Shown: positions 21,973 to 31,442, numbered from the stretch's first letter. The stretch: 41,160 nt of DNA from Paenibacillus sp. A3 (GCF_001399685.1 NZ_JTHN01000070.1:1-41160), one strand, 5' to 3'. Numbers and translations are program-made. The notes: a model not told the origin generated them from the letters alone.

Positions 21973-24654
21973 TTACTTCGCCTCGTACCAGTTCTCCCCG
22001 GCATCGACGTCCACCTTCAGCGGCACGTCGAGCTTCAGGGCCGATTCCATTACTTCGGCGACCATTCGTTTCATCAAGTCAATCTCGTCCTCCGGCACCT
22101 CGAACACCAGTTCGTCGTGCACCTGCAGCAGCATGCGGCTGCGCACGTCCTCTTCCTTCATCCGCTTGTCCAATTGGACCATCGCCAGCTTGATGATATC
22201 CGCGGCCGTGCCTTGAATCGGTGTATTCATCGCGGTGCGCTCGGCGAACGAACGCAGGTTGAAGTTCGAGGCTTTAATCTCCGGCAGGTAGCGGCGGCGC
22301 TGCAGCAGCGTCGTAACGTAACCGTCCTCTCGGGCTTTCTTCACGATATCGTCCATATATTGGCGAACCCCTTGGAACACGGCAAAATATTGCTCGATAA
22401 ACTTCGCCGCGTCCTTACGGGTAATGTTCAAGTTCTGCGACAGCCCGTAATCGCTGATACCGTATACGATGCCGAAGTTGACCGCTTTGGCCTGACGCCG
22501 CATATTCGAATCGACTTCCGCTTCGGAGACGCCGAACACGTCCATGGCCGTTTTCGTATGAACGTCCATGTTTTCGCGGAACGCTTCGATCAGCTTCTCG
22601 TCCTGCGAAATGTGCGCCAGCACGCGCAGCTCGATCTGCGAGTAGTCGGCGGTCAGGATTTTCCAACCGGGCTCGGAAGGGAAAAACACCTTGCGGATTT
22701 TACGGCCTTCCTCCAACCGGATCGGAATGTTCTGCAGGTTCGGATACTGGCTGCTGAGACGTCCGGTCGCTGCGATCGTCTGCTTATAGTACGTATGCAC
22801 CTTCCCGGTAGAAGGACGCACTTCCTTAAGCAGGCCTTCCACGTAAGTCGACTGCAGCTTCGCCAGCGTCCGGTAATGAAGAATATGACCGACCATCGGA
22901 TGGTACGGTTCCAGCTTCTCCAGCACTTCGGCGTCGGTCGAATACCCGGTCTTCGTTTTCTTGATCACCGGCAGCCCGAGCTTCTCGAACAAAATTTCCC
23001 CCAGCTGCTTCGGCGAGTTGATGTTAAACTCGATGCCAGCCGCGTCGTAGATCGATTGCATGATGCCCTCAAGCTGGTTCCCAAGCTCCGCGCCGTAGGC
23101 TTTGAGCTCCTCCGCGTCCACCTTGATCCCTTTGCGCTCCATCGAAGCCAGCACGAGCGCCAGCGGAAGCTCCAGCTCGTAAAACAACGGATGCATTTCG
23201 CTCGTTTCTAGCGCTTCCTTCAGCTTCGGCGTCAGCCGATGGACCGCGGCGGCTTTGCGGCACAAATAGGCGGTCAGCACGTCTTCCTCGGGCACCTTGA
23301 ATTTCGCGCCCTTGCCGAATACTTCCTCGTCGGCCGGAAGCGGACGCAGTCCGTAGCGGGACGTCAGGCCGTCCAGCGTCAGCGACGATTCCGTCGGATC
23401 GAGCAAATAGCCGGCGAGCAGCGCATCGAAGCCGATGCCGCCCAGCTCGATCCCGCGCCAAGAAAGCACGATGACGGCACGGTGCAGATCGTAGACGGAA
23501 ACCTCCTGCTTGTCTTCCGAAGCGAGCCACTCTCGTACCGCAGAAGCGTTTTCCTGCTCAAGCCGTCCCACCGGCACATAATAGCATACGGGCTCCGCGC
23601 CCTCTTTTTCGCTATAGAAGGACACGCCGATCACCTCGGCGTTATGCGGATTGTCGCCCGCCGCCTCCACGTGCAGCGCGCGGACATGCGGCAGCGCCGC
23701 GATCAGCTCGGCCAGCTTGTCGTCTGTGACCAGCACCGCCGGCGGCTCCGTACCGGCTTCCTCCACTATCCCGGCCGCCCCAGCGCCGGAAGCGGGCAGC
23801 TGCAGCCGCTCCATTAACGACTTAAACTCCAGCTTGCGGAAAATCTCGGCAAGCTCCGCTTCCTCATATCCGCGGTACGCCAGCTCATCCCACGAAAAAT
23901 CGACCGGCACCTCCCGAAAAATCGTCGCAAGCTCCTTGCTCATCCGGGCGCTGTCGGCGTTCTCCGCGACCTTCTCTCCTAGCTTGCCTTTAATCTGCGA
24001 GGCGTTCTCCAGTACGCTCTCGACCGAGCCGTATTCGTGCAGCAGCTTAAGCGCCGTCTTCTCCCCAACCCCCGGGATGCCCGGAATGTTATCGGACGTA
24101 TCGCCCATCAGCCCTTTCAGATCGATGATCTGATGCGGCTTCAGACCATACGTTTCTTCGATGTGGGCCGGATCGAACAGCTCGACCTCGCTGATGCCCT
24201 TACGCGTCAGCGCGATGGTCACCTGCCCGCTCGCAAGCTGCAGCATGTCCTTGTCCCCGGTGACGACGACGACCTCGATGCCGCTTTTCTCGTCTGCAAT
24301 GCGCGTCAGCGTGCCGATGATATCGTCGGCCTCGTAGCCGTCCAGCTCGAACTGGCGGATCCCGAACGATCCGAGCAGATCCCGGAGCAGCGGAAACTGC
24401 TCGGACAGCTCCGGCGGCGTTTTTTCGCGGCCGCCTTTGTATTCTGCGTAATCTTTATGTCGAAACGTCGCTTTCCCCGCGTCGAATGCGACCAGAAAGT
24501 GCGTCGGCTTCTGCTCCTCCAGCAGCTTGAGCAGCATGGTGGTGAACCCGTAGACGGCGTTTGTATGCAGCCCCTTGGAATTGCTCAGCAGCGGCAGCGC
24601 AAAAAAAGCGCGGTAGGCAATGCTGTTCCCGTCGATCAAAATAAGCTTGGACAA
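21973..24654 (-). CDS. polA: DNA polymerase I
   Basis: 893 aa with three regions. The 5' nuclease spans about 1-300 (LILIDGNSIAYRAFFALP, VVVTGDKDMLQL, LMGDTSDNIPGIPGVGEKTA). The 3'-5' exonuclease-like domain, about 310-480, is degenerate as in other Bacillales. The polymerase domain runs from about 490 to the end (motif A DYSQIELRVLAHIS, motif B RRQAKAVNFGIVYGIS, motif C QVHDELVFEVP). Acts in repair and Okazaki fragment maturation. The start was taken as TTG at 24654 (MSKLILIDGNS) with GGGGTG 6 nt upstream; the in-frame extension to 24711 has no homology. First gene of the polA-mutM-ytaF-coaE run. Confidence 0.95.
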   Translation of the reverse strand: MSKLILIDGNSIAYRAFFALPLLSNSKGLHTNAVYGFTTMLLKLLEEQKPTHFLVAFDAGKATFRHKDYAEYKGGREKTPPELSEQFPLLRDLLGSFGIRQFELDGYEADDIIGTLTRIADEKSGIEVVVVTGDKDMLQLASGQVTIALTRKGISEVELFDPAHIEETYGLKPHQIIDLKGLMGDTSDNIPGIPGVGEKTALKLLHEYGSVESVLENASQIKGKLGEKVAENADSARMSKELATIFREVPVDFSWDELAYRGYEEAELAEIFRKLEFKSLMERLQLPASGAGAAGIVEEAGTEPPAVLVTDDKLAELIAALPHVRALHVEAAGDNPHNAEVIGVSFYSEKEGAEPVCYYVPVGRLEQENASAVREWLASEDKQEVSVYDLHRAVIVLSWRGIELGGIGFDALLAGYLLDPTESSLTLDGLTSRYGLRPLPADEEVFGKGAKFKVPEEDVLTAYLCRKAAAVHRLTPKLKEALETSEMHPLFYELELPLALVLASMERKGIKVDAEELKAYGAELGNQLEGIMQSIYDAAGIEFNINSPKQLGEILFEKLGLPVIKKTKTGYSTDAEVLEKLEPYHPMVGHILHYRTLAKLQSTYVEGLLKEVRPSTGKVHTYYKQTIAATGRLSSQYPNLQNIPIRLEEGRKIRKVFFPSEPGWKILTADYSQIELRVLAHISQDEKLIEAFRENMDVHTKTAMDVFGVSEAEVDSNMRRQAKAVNFGIVYGISDYGLSQNLNITRKDAAKFIEQYFAVFQGVRQYMDDIVKKAREDGYVTTLLQRRRYLPEIKASNFNLRSFAERTAMNTPIQGTAADIIKLAMVQLDKRMKEEDVRSRMLLQVHDELVFEVPEDEIDLMKRMVAEVMESALKLDVPLKVDVDAGENWYEAK

Positions 24655-24836
24655 TGGATACACCCCATTCGTCAGTCTTCCTACTCTATACATGATAGCA
24701 TAGGACAGCATAAGAAAAAAACCTTTGGAAAGCTTTCTCGAAAAAGGGGTGTGCGCCGTTTTTGCCGCATAAAATGAACTAACTTTTGATCCTTGACGGC
24801 ACCTTTCGAGCGGAAAGGAGATCGGAGGCTGGGTTC

Positions 24837-25607
24837 ATGAAAGAGACGGTTCGTTTGAACGGAAAACGCGCGATTTTTTTCGATGTCAATCAGACGCTGG
24901 TGCAGCAGGGACTCAGCTTCGAACAATGCTTCGCAGAGGTGTGGGGCGATTATTCGGCCAGGTGGGCGGCGGAGGACCGCCCGAAGGCGGATTCGCTTTG
25001 GGAGCAGTATATCACCCGTTGGCAGCAGCGCAAAAAAGGCCGGACGACGTTCAAGCAGCTCGACGAGCTGCAGCAGCAATGTCTGCGGGAAGCCTTCGAA
25101 GCGCTGAGGATTCCCGCTTCCTCCGGCATCCTGCGAGGCTTCATGCAGGATATCCGCCGCTTGCAGGTATCGGCGAAGACCATGGCGCCGCAGACGGCAA
25201 AGACGCTGGAGACACTGTCCCGGACGTACCGCTTCGCCATCATCAGCAACAGCCCCCGCAGCGAAGTGCTGATGATGCTGCAGCGGTTCGGGCTGGAATC
25301 GTATTTTCCCAAAGAACGAGTCTTTACGGCGCAGAAGCCGGCGGACAAGAAGCCTGCGCCTTATCTCTTCAAGACGGCGCTCCAAACGATGCAGCTTGCG
25401 CCTAGGCAGGCGCTCATGGTAGGGAACTCGTGGAAGCATGACGTATGCGGCGCCGTCAAGGCGGGTCTGGATGCCGTATGGCTTCATCCCGGAGCTGCCG
25501 ATCCGTCCGCCGAATTGGGAGACAAAAAAATTTCCCAGCAGCGGCTGGGAAAACGCAAGGTATATCTGATCAAGCAGCTGGATCAGCTTCACCAGCTCTT
25601 CGGTTAA
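24837..25607 (+). CDS. HAD-superfamily hydrolase
   Basis: 256 aa. HAD motifs: I, AIFFDVNQTLV (DxN, where most phosphatases have DxD); II, IISNSP; III, Lys in QKPADKKPAPYLF; IV, MVGNSWKHDVCGAVKAGLD. The cap is helical (type C1). The nucleophile Asp is present, but the +2 acid is Asn, which may alter or lower phosphatase activity. The start is at the ATG at 24837 with GGAGG 8 nt upstream. Its stop overlaps that of the convergent EAL-GGDEF gene by 4 nt, and that gene's terminator lies inside this coding region. Confidence 0.88.
   Translation: MKETVRLNGKRAIFFDVNQTLVQQGLSFEQCFAEVWGDYSARWAAEDRPKADSLWEQYITRWQQRKKGRTTFKQLDELQQQCLREAFEALRIPASSGILRGFMQDIRRLQVSAKTMAPQTAKTLETLSRTYRFAIISNSPRSEVLMMLQRFGLESYFPKERVFTAQKPADKKPAPYLFKTALQTMQLAPRQALMVGNSWKHDVCGAVKAGLDAVWLHPGAADPSAELGDKKISQQRLGKRKVYLIKQLDQLHQLFG
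25524..25552 (-). terminator. Minus-strand terminator inside the HAD coding region
   Basis: Perfect 9-bp stem TTTCCCAGC/GCTGGGAAA (25531-25552, loop AGCG) followed on the minus strand by TTTTTTT (25530-25524). Placed 52 nt beyond the stop of the EAL-GGDEF gene, which it would terminate. Confidence 0.75.
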
Positions 25608-27406
25608 ATTTCAATCGGCCCGTCGTCCTCCGGGACGCCGACCGCATCGGTGCTGAAGACGCTCCCGCGGTGCGCTTTCGACTGCTTCTTCAGCTTGGCC
25701 GCCGTTTCGGAAATTTGCTCCGGCGTTACGGCGGCGGCCGCCTTGCAGATGACAAGCGACAGCGACAGCGTGACGCCGTCGCTATCGATCCGGTTGCCCT
25801 GCCGGTCCTCGACATACGTCCAATCGTCCTCGTCGTAAAACATTTTGACGCCCGCATCGAACCGCCGCAAAATTTCGCCGCACAGCTTCTCCGGCTCCTC
25901 GCTCGCCGTAATCGCAATAAAATCGTCCCCGCCGATATGGCCGACGAAATCGAACGGCTGCCCCAGCACGCCCATCGCCTGCTGAATGCAGTCGGCGGTA
26001 AATTGAATGAGCTGATCGCCTTTTTGAAAGCCGTACCGGTCGTTAAACCATTTGAAATAATCGAGATCGGCATAGATGACCGAGAACGGCTTCTTGTCGG
26101 TCAGCCGCTTGCTCAGCTCCCGGTAAATTTGCAGATTGCCCGGCAGTCCCGTGAGCGGATTGGCGACCTTGGCGCTTTCCATGCGGGCATTCGTGATGCA
26201 TTCGAGAATCGATCTTATGGAGGACATCCCCAGCATCCGCCCTTTGGAGGTGATGATCACGAGATCGTACAAATTTTGAATGTCCCGCGAAGTCGCGAGC
26301 TGGGACACCTCCTCGACCGACATCTGCTCGTCCACGATGAGGGGCGACGGATCCATCACCTGATCGATCGGACGGTTCCAGAACAGCGAATACCCGTACT
26401 GTCCCGCAAGCTGCTGGAACAAGCGATCCCGCATAATGAGGCCGATGGGCACTCCGCCGGAAACGACCGCCGCGCCGAGCGCGTTTGCATTTTTCTTAAA
26501 ATACCCGGCGACCATCGAGATGGGCGTCGAGTTTTCAAAGGATTGATACGGGATCGACAGATCGCCGATGGCCCAGACGCTGCCCGCGGTTTCGACAATT
26601 TTGCGGTGCAGCAGAATATAATTTTTCAACTCCGGATGCAGCAGGGCTTGCTCCGTTCCGGGACGACCAAGCAAAAACCCCTGGCCGAAATGCACGCCCA
26701 TGCGCGTAAGCTTCATCAGCTCCTCGGCCGATTCGATGCCCTCTGCAATCAGGTGGATGCCCAGCTTCTCGGCGAACGACAGCATCGTCTCGAGGATGTA
26801 CTCCTTCGTTTTGTGGCGGTGAATGTCCTTGATAAGCGAGCGGGCGATTTTGATAAAAACGGGCTGCAGCTCGGCAATGGCTTGCAGCGAGGAATACCCC
26901 GCTCCGGCATCGTCGATGGCGATCCGGTACCCTTGCTGGCGGTAATGGTCCAGAATCGATTTGGCCGCGTCGAAATCTTCGATGGAGCTGCGTTCCGTAA
27001 TCTCGAACACGACGTTCCCCGGCGTCAGCCCCCGCTGCTCCAGCAGCTCCAGCGTCCGGCCCGGCTCGAACTGCGGATCGTTCAAAATTTCGGCGGACAG
27101 ATTCAGAAACAGCATCTCCTCCTCCGTCCGGGTCAACGCGCCTTGAATCGCCTTGGCCCTCGCAAGCCGGTCCAGCGGATACAGCAAGCCCTCGGACTCC
27201 GCCGCCGCGAACAGCTTGAGCGGAGAATGCAGCGTGCTGCCCTCCGGTCCCCGGGTTAACGCCTCGTAGCCGAAAACGGTGCCGTCCTTCAGTGAAATAA
27301 TCGGTTGATACACGGACGTTACGGCTTGTTGGTGTAAAATGTGCTGCAACTCGCTATGAAGCGCCGAACCGTCGGCCGGTTGCTCTGTCATTCGTTCTAT
27401 CGTCAT
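25604..27406 (-). CDS. EAL / CBS-like / GGDEF cyclic-di-GMP signalling protein
   Basis: 600 aa. The EAL domain spans about 30-260: YEALTRGP, FLNLSAEIL, VVFEITERS, AIDDAGAGYSSL, AEGIESAEE and GQGFLLGRP keep most metal and substrate residues, but the usual KID is KIA (FIKIARSLI). The middle region (about 290-410) resembles a CBS pair (PIGLIMRDRLFQ; VMDPSPLIVDEQMSVEEV). The C-terminal GGDEF domain (about 430-560) has GHIGGDDFIAI, a GGDDF variant of the active loop, and contains YADLDYFKWFNDRYGF. Phosphodiesterase activity is likely; cyclase activity is less sure. No membrane segment. Convergent overlap of 4 nt with the HAD gene. Confidence 0.88.
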   Translation of the reverse strand: MTIERMTEQPADGSALHSELQHILHQQAVTSVYQPIISLKDGTVFGYEALTRGPEGSTLHSPLKLFAAAESEGLLYPLDRLARAKAIQGALTRTEEEMLFLNLSAEILNDPQFEPGRTLELLEQRGLTPGNVVFEITERSSIEDFDAAKSILDHYRQQGYRIAIDDAGAGYSSLQAIAELQPVFIKIARSLIKDIHRHKTKEYILETMLSFAEKLGIHLIAEGIESAEELMKLTRMGVHFGQGFLLGRPGTEQALLHPELKNYILLHRKIVETAGSVWAIGDLSIPYQSFENSTPISMVAGYFKKNANALGAAVVSGGVPIGLIMRDRLFQQLAGQYGYSLFWNRPIDQVMDPSPLIVDEQMSVEEVSQLATSRDIQNLYDLVIITSKGRMLGMSSIRSILECITNARMESAKVANPLTGLPGNLQIYRELSKRLTDKKPFSVIYADLDYFKWFNDRYGFQKGDQLIQFTADCIQQAMGVLGQPFDFVGHIGGDDFIAITASEEPEKLCGEILRRFDAGVKMFYDEDDWTYVEDRQGNRIDSDGVTLSLSLVICKAAAAVTPEQISETAAKLKKQSKAHRGSVFSTDAVGVPEDDGPIEI

Positions 27407-27526
27407 TGACTATCCCTGACTTTCCGTGTCTTTGGATCTACTATACTATGGGAGTTTTATCCCAGTGTTAACACAGAACGTCCCGGTTTGTTAAACGATT
27501 GTAAATATTTGCGGAGAAACCGTCTC

Positions 27527-28549
27527 TTACTTGATGCCGATCGATTGGCGGTATTCGGAAGGAGAACAGCCGACCGCCTTTTTGAACAGGATGGAGAAGT
27601 GCGGATAGCTCTGGTAGCCGACGGCCAAGGAGACGTCGATCACTTTGTAATGGGGAATTTCCAACAGCCGCTTGGCCATCTCCATCCGTTTGCGGATCCG
27701 ATACTGCACGAACGTCTCGTTCGTCGACTTTTTGAACAGGTGGCTGAAGTAAGTCGGTGCGAGACCCATTTTCCCGGCGACCTCCTCCAGGCTGATATCC
27801 GTCGCCAGATGTTGGTCGATATACGCTTTCGCTTCCTCCCAGACGTTCTTCAGGTTGCCGCCGCGGTAGGTTTGCAGCAGCCCGGACAGTTTGAAAATCT
27901 CCTCCTCCAGAAAGGCCAGAGCTTCCTGCCGGGCAGGGAAATTTCGCCGCTCGGGAGGCTCGGGAAAGAGGAAGATGTCTCTGGCGTTCAGCCGCTTCAC
28001 CAGCAGGCGGAGCACGTCGTTGACGGCTGCGCTCAGCCGCTCTGGCGAAGCATTCTCTTCGAAATACCGGTCTTTCCCTTCCGTCCAGCAGGCGGCAGCC
28101 GTATCCGGGGCGGCGCTCCAGATTGCTTCCTCCAACGAATCGAGCCACTGCTCGTATTCCGAAATGGACGGCGCGTCGGCCCGAGCCGGTTTCAGAACGC
28201 GATCCAGCACCGAATACAGCTCCCCAGGCGTGACCGGCTTGAGAAGGTATTCCTTGACCCCGTATGTCAGACATTTTTGCGCATACGTAAATTCCCCGTA
28301 GCCGGAGATGACGACCGTCCTGACGGAGGGCCGGGTTTGCGAGATGATTCTGCACAGCTCAAGCCCGTCCATGCGAGGCATCCGAATATCCGTGAGAACC
28401 AGCTCGGGCGGAGTCTCCCGCACACAAGCGGCCGCCTCCTCGCCATTGGCCAAGGCGGTAACGCGAATCCTTCCCGCCCCATACCGTTCGACCATCCGGG
28501 CAAGCCCGAGCCGGATCATCGGCTCGTCTTCGACGACGACAACATGCAT
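27527..28549 (-). CDS. Response regulator, REC + AraC-type HTH (YesN-like), second copy
   Basis: 340 aa. The N-terminal receiver has the acidic pocket in VVVEDEP, the phospho-acceptor Asp in LVLTDIRMPRMDG, Ser in VVISGYGEF and Lys in YLLKPVTP. The C-terminal AraC domain (about 235-340) reads ISLEEVAGKMGLAPTYFSHL and VGYQSYPHFSILFKKAVGCS. Its closest relative in the window is the regulator at 30417-31442, with the same layout. It is last in the run regulator-kinase-regulator, 44 nt after the kinase gene. Likely partner: the same kinase. Confidence 0.93.
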   Translation of the reverse strand: MHVVVVEDEPMIRLGLARMVERYGAGRIRVTALANGEEAAACVRETPPELVLTDIRMPRMDGLELCRIISQTRPSVRTVVISGYGEFTYAQKCLTYGVKEYLLKPVTPGELYSVLDRVLKPARADAPSISEYEQWLDSLEEAIWSAAPDTAAACWTEGKDRYFEENASPERLSAAVNDVLRLLVKRLNARDIFLFPEPPERRNFPARQEALAFLEEEIFKLSGLLQTYRGGNLKNVWEEAKAYIDQHLATDISLEEVAGKMGLAPTYFSHLFKKSTNETFVQYRIRKRMEMAKRLLEIPHYKVIDVSLAVGYQSYPHFSILFKKAVGCSPSEYRQSIGIK

Positions 28550-28593
28550 CCTTATCCCCCCCTTCGCTCCGCATCAGCTCAAACCGTAACCCT

Positions 28594-30420
28594 TCAGCCT
28601 GACGGCCTGCCCGTGGAAGGCATGACCATCGTCACTTTCGTCCCCTCTTCAAGCCGGCTCTCGATGTGCAAGCCGTACTGCTCGCCGAACACCATCTGAA
28701 TGCGCCTGTGCACGTTAACAATGCCAATTCCGCCCTTCTTGCCGGCCGCATCGTCCCCTCCGTCCACAAGACGGTTCGCTCCCAGCTTCTCCCGGAGCTC
28801 CGCCAGACGCTCCTCCGGCATGCCGTTCCCGTTATCCTCGACGCTGACCCAGAACGTACCGTCTCCTTCGCCCGCATCGATCCGGATGCAGTGATAATCC
28901 TCCACGCCGCCTTCGAACGCGTGCTGAAATACGTTTTCGACGAGCGGCTGCAGCGTCAGCCGGACCATCTTGTGAAGCAGCAACTCCGGCTTTACGGCGA
29001 CGTCGATCTCAAATTCCCGTCCGATCCTGTGCTTCAGTACAATCATAAAGTTAAGCACGTGCTTCAGCTCGTTGGCTACCGTGATTTCCTCCAGATTCGT
29101 TTGCACGGAATAACGCAGCATGTAGGCCAGCGCGCGCACGATCTCCGAAATTTCGTCCGAATCCTCGACGAAGGCATAGCACACAATCGTCTCCAGCGTA
29201 TTGTATAAAAAGTGCGGATTGATCTGGAGCTGCAGCGATTGGAGCTCCGCTTTTTGCCGCTCCATCTGGATTTCGTGGTTTTTCAGCTCGGCCTGATACA
29301 CCTTGTCCACGAGCTCCGATAACCGGTTGACCATCAGATTGTAACGGATCATCAGCTCTACGATTTCGTCCCGCTGCCGCTGCTCGGGAAGCGGAATGGT
29401 CGCCCAGTTGCCCTTCTCGGTCTCCCGCATGCCATCCTTCAGCGCCCGGATCGGCCCGGTAATCGACTTGCCGAAACGGAAGGCCAGCCATAACGCAAAA
29501 ACGAGCGTAAACAGACCGACAACGATCGAAGTGACGCGAATCGTATCCACCGGCTTCCGCAGCTCGGCCATCGGCATCGACACGACGAGGTGCCAGCCCG
29601 AATACGCGGACTTCTGGCTCCGGTACAAACGCCGTTCTCCGTTCTCCTCCGCGACGAAGGACTGCAGGCCCGATTCGACGATGCTGCGCTTCAGCTCAGG
29701 CTGAACGGTTTCCCCGATCCGCTCCCTTTGGGGGTGATACACGATCCGCCCTCGCTCGTCGACGATGAAGAAGAAGCCGGTGTTGGTGAGCTCGATGCCT
29801 TTCCACAGCTCCGAAAGCTCGGCGGAACGTAGCTCGATCGCGAGGATACCCTGGGGCTCCGAAGACGTTAAGCCGCGAATTTGGCGTACGAGAGTGATCG
29901 TCCGGTTGTTCTGACTTTCGATAATGCTGCGGTTCAACACGCTAAGGTTACCGTATGCCGACGTATTCGTCTTGAAGAAGGCCAACTGCTCCTTGATTTG
30001 CTCCGGCGTAAACGACGATCCCGTGACTTCGTTATAGTAATATACGGCGTTCTCGTTGAAGCTGATCGAATACACGGCCGTAATCTCGGGATTCCGTATA
30101 AAGATCGGGTCGATCACGAATTCCTTGATCTGCTTCTGAATCTCATAAAACTCGTATCCTTCCAGCCCTGCCGGCAGATCGATAAAACGTTTGACCTCCT
30201 TGTTGGTCAGCAGCGAAACCATGGAACGCTCATACGATTTCAGATACAGATCCGTATGGTATGCCGCATTGCCGACCATCTGGGACAGCTGTCGCTCCAC
30301 CATCCGGTCCAACTCCTGAGACGAGGCGTAATACGTCACGATGCCGACCGTCGTCAGGGAAACGATAATCACGGTCAAGAAGTAAAGGAACAGCTTCTGG
30401 TACAGGCTCGCCCTCTTCAT
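28594..30420 (-). CDS. Sensor histidine kinase (YesM-like, LytS/His_kinase type)
   Basis: 608 aa. Two membrane segments (about 10-32 and 298-318) enclose a large extracellular Cache-type sensor domain (IDLPAGLEGYEFYE, GFFFIVDERGRIVYHP). A HAMP linker follows (FGKSITGPIRALKDGM). The kinase part has LQINPHFLYNTLETI with the phospho-accepting His, and an ATPase domain with LTLQPLVENVFQHAF and VEDNGNGMPEE. The family senses sugars or their binding proteins and phosphorylates YesN-type regulators. Its start overlaps the upstream regulator's stop by 4 nt. Flanked on both sides by response regulators. Confidence 0.93.
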   Translation of the reverse strand: MKRASLYQKLFLYFLTVIIVSLTTVGIVTYYASSQELDRMVERQLSQMVGNAAYHTDLYLKSYERSMVSLLTNKEVKRFIDLPAGLEGYEFYEIQKQIKEFVIDPIFIRNPEITAVYSISFNENAVYYYNEVTGSSFTPEQIKEQLAFFKTNTSAYGNLSVLNRSIIESQNNRTITLVRQIRGLTSSEPQGILAIELRSAELSELWKGIELTNTGFFFIVDERGRIVYHPQRERIGETVQPELKRSIVESGLQSFVAEENGERRLYRSQKSAYSGWHLVVSMPMAELRKPVDTIRVTSIVVGLFTLVFALWLAFRFGKSITGPIRALKDGMRETEKGNWATIPLPEQRQRDEIVELMIRYNLMVNRLSELVDKVYQAELKNHEIQMERQKAELQSLQLQINPHFLYNTLETIVCYAFVEDSDEISEIVRALAYMLRYSVQTNLEEITVANELKHVLNFMIVLKHRIGREFEIDVAVKPELLLHKMVRLTLQPLVENVFQHAFEGGVEDYHCIRIDAGEGDGTFWVSVEDNGNGMPEERLAELREKLGANRLVDGGDDAAGKKGGIGIVNVHRRIQMVFGEQYGLHIESRLEEGTKVTMVMPSTGRPSG

Positions 30421-31442
30421 TTGATCCCCAGCTGGCTGCGGTATTCCGAAGGCGAAATGCCGACGATCTTTTTAAACGTTTTCGTAAAATGCGGATAGTC
30501 ATCGTACCCGACCTCCAAAGCCACGTCCACGATGCGAATATGGGATTGGGCCATCAATTGAAGCGCTTTCTCCATTCGACGCTTGATCCGGTATTGGACG
30601 AACGTTTCGGAGGTCATTTTTTTGAACAGCGCGCTGAAATAAGTCGGGGTCAGCCCGACAAGCTCGGCCACTTCCTCCAGAGTGACCTCCTCGGACAAGC
30701 GCTGGTCGATGTAAGCCTTCGCCTCCTCCATCGGGTCTTTGAATTGCCCGCGGCGCGCTGAGATTAGCTTCCGGTAAATCGCCCGCAGCGTCTGCTCGAA
30801 ATCGTCCAGCAGCTCGGTCTTCGTATGACCGGCCATCGTCTCCTTCGTCTCCGGGGATACCGAAAAAGCATTCCGCTCCTGCAGCCGCTGCACGAGTAAG
30901 CGGATACAATCGCCGAGCAGCTCCCGAAGCTTCGCGGCGGACAAGCCGGAGTCGAGACAGTAGCCCCGCCACTGCTCCAAATACCGGGACAGCTCGTCCG
31001 TTTGGTTGGCCCAAATGCACTGCTCCAGCTTCCCTACCCATTCGACGTATTTGGATACCGGCACGTAGCCTTTCATTTTCCGCTTGAGCACCGTATCCAG
31101 CGCTTCATGCAGCTCGGGCTTCGTCACAGGCTTCAGCAAATATTGCTTCACGCCGTAAGCCAGGCATTTTTGCGCGTACTCGAAATCGTTGAACCCGGAA
31201 ATGACGACCGTTTGAATATCGGGGAATTCTTCGTGAATGCTGCGGCACAGCTCCAATCCGTCCGTCTTGGGCATCCGGATATCGGTCAGCACGATGTCGG
31301 GCTCGTGCGCACGGATCAACTCCAGCGCCTTCATCCCGTTCTCCGCGGTTACAATGCCGGCGAACGCGGGACTGTACTGCTCCGCCATTTTAACCAAGCC
31401 TCTGCGGATGACCGGCTCGTCGTCTACGATGAGCAAATGCAT
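30417..31442 (-). CDS. Response regulator, REC + AraC-type HTH (YesN-like), first copy
   Basis: 341 aa. The receiver has LIVDDEP, phospho-acceptor Asp in IVLTDIRMPKTDG, VVISGFNDFEYAQKC and YLLKPVTKPEL. The C-terminal AraC HTH pair reads VTLEEVAELVGLTPTYFSAL and VGYDDYPHFTKTFKKIVGIS. GGAGGGG lies before the ATG. Transcribed with the kinase (4-nt overlap), downstream of the solute-binding protein gene. It probably activates the transport genes, perhaps through the 18-bp sequence found before lplB-like and lplA-like genes (inference). Confidence 0.93.
   Translation of the reverse strand: MHLLIVDDEPVIRRGLVKMAEQYSPAFAGIVTAENGMKALELIRAHEPDIVLTDIRMPKTDGLELCRSIHEEFPDIQTVVISGFNDFEYAQKCLAYGVKQYLLKPVTKPELHEALDTVLKRKMKGYVPVSKYVEWVGKLEQCIWANQTDELSRYLEQWRGYCLDSGLSAAKLRELLGDCIRLLVQRLQERNAFSVSPETKETMAGHTKTELLDDFEQTLRAIYRKLISARRGQFKDPMEEAKAYIDQRLSEEVTLEEVAELVGLTPTYFSALFKKMTSETFVQYRIKRRMEKALQLMAQSHIRIVDVALEVGYDDYPHFTKTFKKIVGISPSEYRSQLGIK

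Noticed and set aside
21961-23211. 416-codon plus-strand open frame opposite polA
   Set aside because: Antisense to well-conserved polymerase motifs A, B and C; composition typical of a shadow frame.
25445-27259. 604-codon plus-strand open frame opposite the EAL-GGDEF gene
   Set aside because: Arg/Gln/Leu-rich antisense shadow with no recognisable domain; the minus-strand frame has clear EAL and GGDEF motifs.
27407-27526. Gap between the EAL-GGDEF start and the second response regulator's end
   Set aside because: No convincing terminator or operator is visible; only short AT-rich stretches.
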